A stretch of 64,000 nt of DNA from Ascochyta rabiei. Taxonomy: Eukaryota > Ascomycota > Dothideomycetes > Pleosporales > Didymellaceae. The notes beneath the pieces are model-generated. The model was not told the origin of the DNA, did not search any database, and saw only the letters and a list, made by a program, of their open reading frames with translations. Made by a program: the position numbers and the translations under genes. Shown here one piece after another: positions 60,597 to 64,000 of this stretch; within the stretch, counting starts at the first letter, position 1; every line of letters starts with the position of its first letter. The stretch is from NCBI RefSeq assembly GCF_004011695.2, contig NC_082405.1, forward strand, positions 744,001-808,000. Direction: 5' to 3'.

Positions 60597-62099
60597 ATGA
60601 GCACAGCGGAGCTTGACCAGCGCTGCAACGGGCTCCGAAATGACCTGAAAGCTTGGGAGAAACAGTTTGCCGCACAACATAACGGCAAGAGAGCCGGACG
60701 CGAGGATATCAAGGCCGACGCCGTGATTTGTACGCACACGACATACCAAGTCTTGTACCTGACGTTCCTGACCACGAGCAGCACAAAAATACAAAGAGTA
60801 CAACAGACTACGGACCCAGCCGCCCACCAAAGCAGCCCCTCAGACACCCTCGAAACGAACAGCGAGCCGCAAACACATCTCCGAAGTCGAGCGAACACCC
60901 ATAGCACCGCCACGAGCCCCGGTCCTCACACCACTGAAGCGCAAGAGAGAAGAGGAGATCGCCGAAGAAGAGGCTGACGCAGCATCTGAACGTTTGTCGC
61001 CCCAAGGACCTGCATTCATCGGGCCTACCCCGCAACGAGACGGGATAGTCCTTGGTCTCTTCGACAACCTCGCTGCGGAAACACCAAGCAAGCGGCGCAT
61101 TATCTTTGGTGAGATAGAGCCCAACATCTTTCAGACACCCACCAAGAATTTGGAAGTCGCGAGCGAAGCATCATTGGAGTCGAGGGCGAGAGGGGATAGA
61201 ACGCCGCTGTCTGTCAGCAAGAGGAATCTGTTCAACCAGTTCATCACACCAAAGAAAAGGAAACTTGACGAGGAAGGCACGCCGTCTTCTGCGCTGAAGG
61301 GACTGGCTACGCCGGCGTTTCTAAGAAGGGACAATGCGTTGGATAGAATTGAAGAAGCAGATGAAACGACGCCGCGACCTGCGCCGTGGAAGAGGAGGGT
61401 TCTGGGGAGAAGCCTGAGCGCCATGATACAGGCCATGCGGAAAGACGAGGATGATAGATTAGACGAGGAGGCGGATATCATGCGCGAACTGGAGATGGAG
61501 GAGGAGGGCATTCCAGCACCAGCCAGGCAGAGAGCATCGCAAATGCTGGTGGAAGACAGCCAGGTGGCGATGCCGTTAGGCCCTGATCGTGGGCTGGAGT
61601 CTGGAGAGGACGAAGAAGATGAGGAGGAGCTAGGCCGTGATGGCAAGCCGAGGAAGCCATGGAAGAAGAAGGGGCTGAAGCGGCAGACAAGGCGCGTTAT
61701 CAGTGAGTCTTTCACTTTTTCACGTTGTATCAAAAATGCTAACCACGCTCAGTGCGACCCAATGCCGTCAAGCCCAAACCTGTTCCTCAATTCCAGCACG
61801 ACGATAGAGACTCAGATGCCGAGCCCACATCTGTACCAGAGACGCAAGCACAAGCTAATGACGACCCTGCGATATCTGAAGAGGATAATTCCGACTATGC
61901 CAGCGATGTCTCTCACTCTGCGAAGAAACGAAAGGCGCCAGCGGAGAAGGCCGATAAGCTTCCCGAGAAGAAAGAGGGCGTGGTCGAGAAAGTGAAGAGG
62001 AAAATCTCAGCTACTGCACATGCAAACTATCAGAGACTCAAGATCAAGGGCAAGGGTGGAAATGGTGGGAAACCGAGAGGACGGTTTGGTAAGAGATAG
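60597..62099 (+). CDS. SLD2: DNA replication initiation regulator Sld2/Drc1
   Basis: Exons 60597-60729, 60782-61702 and 61753-62099 give 466 residues. The N-terminal helical motif LRNDLKAWEKQFAAQHNGKRAGREDIK is the conserved Sld2/RecQL4 N-terminal region. Then follow QKYKEYNRLR and many SP/TP sites for S-phase CDK (APVLTPLKRKRE, GPTPQRDG, FQTPTK, TTPRPAPWKRR). The C-terminus has KRKISATAHANYQRLKIKGKG and a Gly/Lys/Arg tail, a zinc-knuckle-free version of the family end. CDK-phosphorylated Sld2 binds Dpb11 to load Cdc45-GINS at origins, so regulation by CDK is expected. The splice phases (1 and 1) are consistent. Confidence 0.88.
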
Positions 62100-62434
62100 C
62101 GAGCGTTTGAACCCTGTTGGCTTACGAGGGCTCAACCTTGGATAGATGTATCACTCCTGCCAGCCCCAGCATGCTTAGCTGTTCGTTGCCTGAGGTGTGG
62201 ACCGTGGGTGAGACAGCGTGACCATCCATGCAGGTCATCTGAACCAATGGAAGAAGCTGTGCTGTCTGTGCCAGATTCAGAAGACTGTTGCATTCTATAC
62301 TTTGTGTGAACAATGTCCCTTACACCACAGCAGTTATGGCATATATCCGAAATCGCGTGTTTGAAGGTTACAGCACGTCGTATGCGCATGGGGAGCACCA
62401 ATATACATCATTGCCAAGGCTAGCTCTAGCTCTA
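62100..62434. other. Intergenic region between SLD2 and transposon copy 2
   Basis: SLD2 3' region followed by the TA target duplication (62433-62434). No gene is supported. Confidence 0.45.
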
Positions 62435-62474
62435 CCGTGTCCGTGCGCGCAACAACCAGAGTCGCGCAACGACC
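62435..62474. repeat. Terminal inverted repeat of transposon copy 2
   Basis: 40 bp, nearly identical to both TIRs of copy 1. It again holds two direct GCGCAAC(A/G)ACC units. Confidence 0.85.
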
Positions 62475-62525
62475 GAATCATCACAACTACACCATACTTT
62501 AACGCGTTGTAACTTAACAACTATA

Positions 62526-63890
62526 GCAGCTATTAACAAAGCGCTTACAGCAATTAATGTGCTAAAACTAGGCAAAAAACTTGTGTATTAGTATTTTGCT
62601 ACTAGGTTTAGCGTTAACTGCGTAACTCTAGCTTAGAGACACAAGCACGTTTAGGACTCCTAGGAGACTAAGGATATTAACTAGCAACGTTTAATGCTAT
62701 AATAGGAGATAGAGCTTATAAAGTATATAGAGTTACTTAGTACTTATTACTTACCACCTACTAGAGAGATAATCCAGAATTTTGTGTTGCTAGTGGCTTA
62801 AAATCTAGTTAGTAAGAGCTAGGTTACCTGCTTTATTAACAAGTACTCTATCTATCTTATCTTATGTTACTCTACTAGGATAGATTAACTATATTATAAC
62901 ACTAATTCCTATAATAAATATACGCTCTACTTTAACCTACTACAGCACAAAATCTCTAAATACTCTATTAAGGGTTGCTATATATATAATATAGATAAGA
63001 AGGGCTTTATAATTAGTATTATAGGCAGAATAAAATATATGTTTAGTAAGTATATATAGATAAAGAGAGAGATTAAAGCATCTATCTAGGATAGTAACTA
63101 AGCTTAGCAGACGCTTATAGCGTGTGTGTGTAGTAATAGGATAGTACTACTACTAGGCATTATCTATAAGTTAGCTAATACTAGTATTAAATTAGACTAG
63201 GTAGCTAAAATTAAGCTAGAAAAACACTCTGTAATAGTTATATTATCTTTTTTAGGGTGGACAAATAGGGATATAGGCCTTACCTAGCTTAAGCAGGTGT
63301 TTAATTACTACACTAAGGAGAAAGCACAAAGAAAGTAGAGGCTTTTAATACTAGATAGCCACAGATCCTATGTAACAATAGACTTTATTAAGTAATATAA
63401 TAACTACAAGATCCTTCTAGCTGTCCTTTCCCCTTACTTAACCTAAATGCTCTAGCTGCTTAATATAGTGCTGTTTAAGCCTCTATTAATAGTATACTTA
63501 AAAGTAGTTATAACATATATCTATAAGGCTTAAAATAATATACCTATTACTAGAGTAGACTTCTTCTGCCTATTCTAGCTAGTGTAGATGTGTAGCTTTA
63601 CTAAAAAGCTAATACTTAAGTCCTTTAAGGTAACAGGTATCTATCTACTTAATCCTAACATTATCCTCTACTGCTTTATTAAAACACTAGAGAGCTTAGA
63701 TTTAGATAGGTCCTTATTATCTGTTTATAGTAATAAGGATTAGCTTAAAATAGAGACGTTGTTGCAGTGTGTAGTTAAAAACTAGAGTAAGAGTAACGTT
63801 AAAAAGATAAGACAATTAATCTACTATATCTTAGTTAAAACCTTACTTCTCTAGTATAAGATAGATAGCCTTAAAAAGACTCTAAAGACA
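62526..63890 (+). pseudogene. Dead pogo/Fot1-like DDE transposase (copy 2)
   Basis: One reading frame, without indels across at least 62526-63464, still spells the transposase. It begins with ALTAINVLKLGKKLVY (N-terminal helix-turn-helix) and LPPTREIIQNF (CENP-B-type HTH). The NIDKKGF block has the first catalytic Asp at 62994-62996. LGWTNRDIGL and LLILDSH follow, with the second Asp at 63354-63356, then LLNIVLFKPL, where the expected third Asp of the family's PLDV block is Asn (63462-63464, GAT to AAT). Stops include TAG at 63285 (expected Trp), TAA at 63444 and TAG at 63453 (expected Gln). It cannot encode an active enzyme. The 3' limit is approximate. Confidence 0.8.
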
Positions 63891-64000
63891 TAGAAGAAGC
63901 ATAAAAAGAAGAGTAAAACCTTAGACTTATAGTAACAGCAGAAGTACTATAGTAGTGCAGTGTTCTAGTTACCTAGAAAGGTTAACAAAGTATACTTCTG

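Larger units (their letters stand above)
62435..64000 (+). mobile_element. Fot1/pogo-type DNA transposon, copy 2 (cut by window end)
   Basis: Starts with the same 40-bp TIR (CCGTGTCCGTGCGCGC...) after a TA at 62433-62434 and continues 1,566 bp to the window end. The full copy 1 is 2,129 bp, so about 560 bp are missing. It is inverted relative to copy 1 and aligns to it without indels in the parts compared. Differences are mostly transitions, and in several cases copy 2 has TA where copy 1 keeps CA or TG, the direction expected of RIP. Confidence 0.9.

Overview
The window is nuclear DNA of a filamentous ascomycete (Pezizomycotina). Genes are intron-rich, with introns mostly about 45-70 nt, GT donors, CTGAC/CTAAC-type branch sites and AG acceptors. 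The proteins are fungal housekeeping types, and two AT-rich DNA transposons carry the C-to-T/G-to-A decay expected from repeat-induced point mutation (RIP). Dothideomycetes/Pleosporales is my best guess from protein style; it is inference.

Layout. 1-9.0 kb: the 3' end of an unknown gene, a KxDL/BLOC-1-like subunit, SEC18/NSF and a 2H-phosphoesterase-like protein. 9.4-19.2 kb: a very large DNMT5-like gene that joins a cytosine-C5 methyltransferase, RING-like fingers and an SNF2 ATPase. Its first exon is split by a 2,129-bp Fot1/pogo-type transposon. 19.2-32.4 kb: a gene-poor stretch rich in simple repeats, holding a long disordered protein, an intron-containing tRNA-Met, a putative secreted protein and a conserved fungal protein of unknown function. 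32.9-62.1 kb: a dense housekeeping block with SURF6/Rrp14, complex I NDUFS8 head-to-head with mitochondrial acyl carrier protein, VPS74/GOLPH3, SNF5, EBP1/PA2G4, an RCO1-like double-PHD protein, cytosolic AsnRS, a DOPA-dioxygenase-like protein, SRP14 head-to-head with SGD1/NOM1, dihydrolipoyl dehydrogenase and SLD2. 62.4-64 kb: a second copy of the transposon, inverted relative to the first and cut by the window end.

The most striking observation is the methyltransferase locus. If the transposon and one TA duplication are removed, and a 52-nt intron is spliced, the upstream ATG exon joins the rest in frame and all exons sum to exactly 2,504 codons. A probable genome-defence gene therefore appears to have been hit by the class of element it would be expected to silence. 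The element itself is riddled with RIP-type stops, while the host reading frame downstream is intact.

Exon coordinates were derived by hand from splice motifs and reading frame. For each multi-exon gene given with exons, the lengths add to a multiple of three. No alignment or database search was run.
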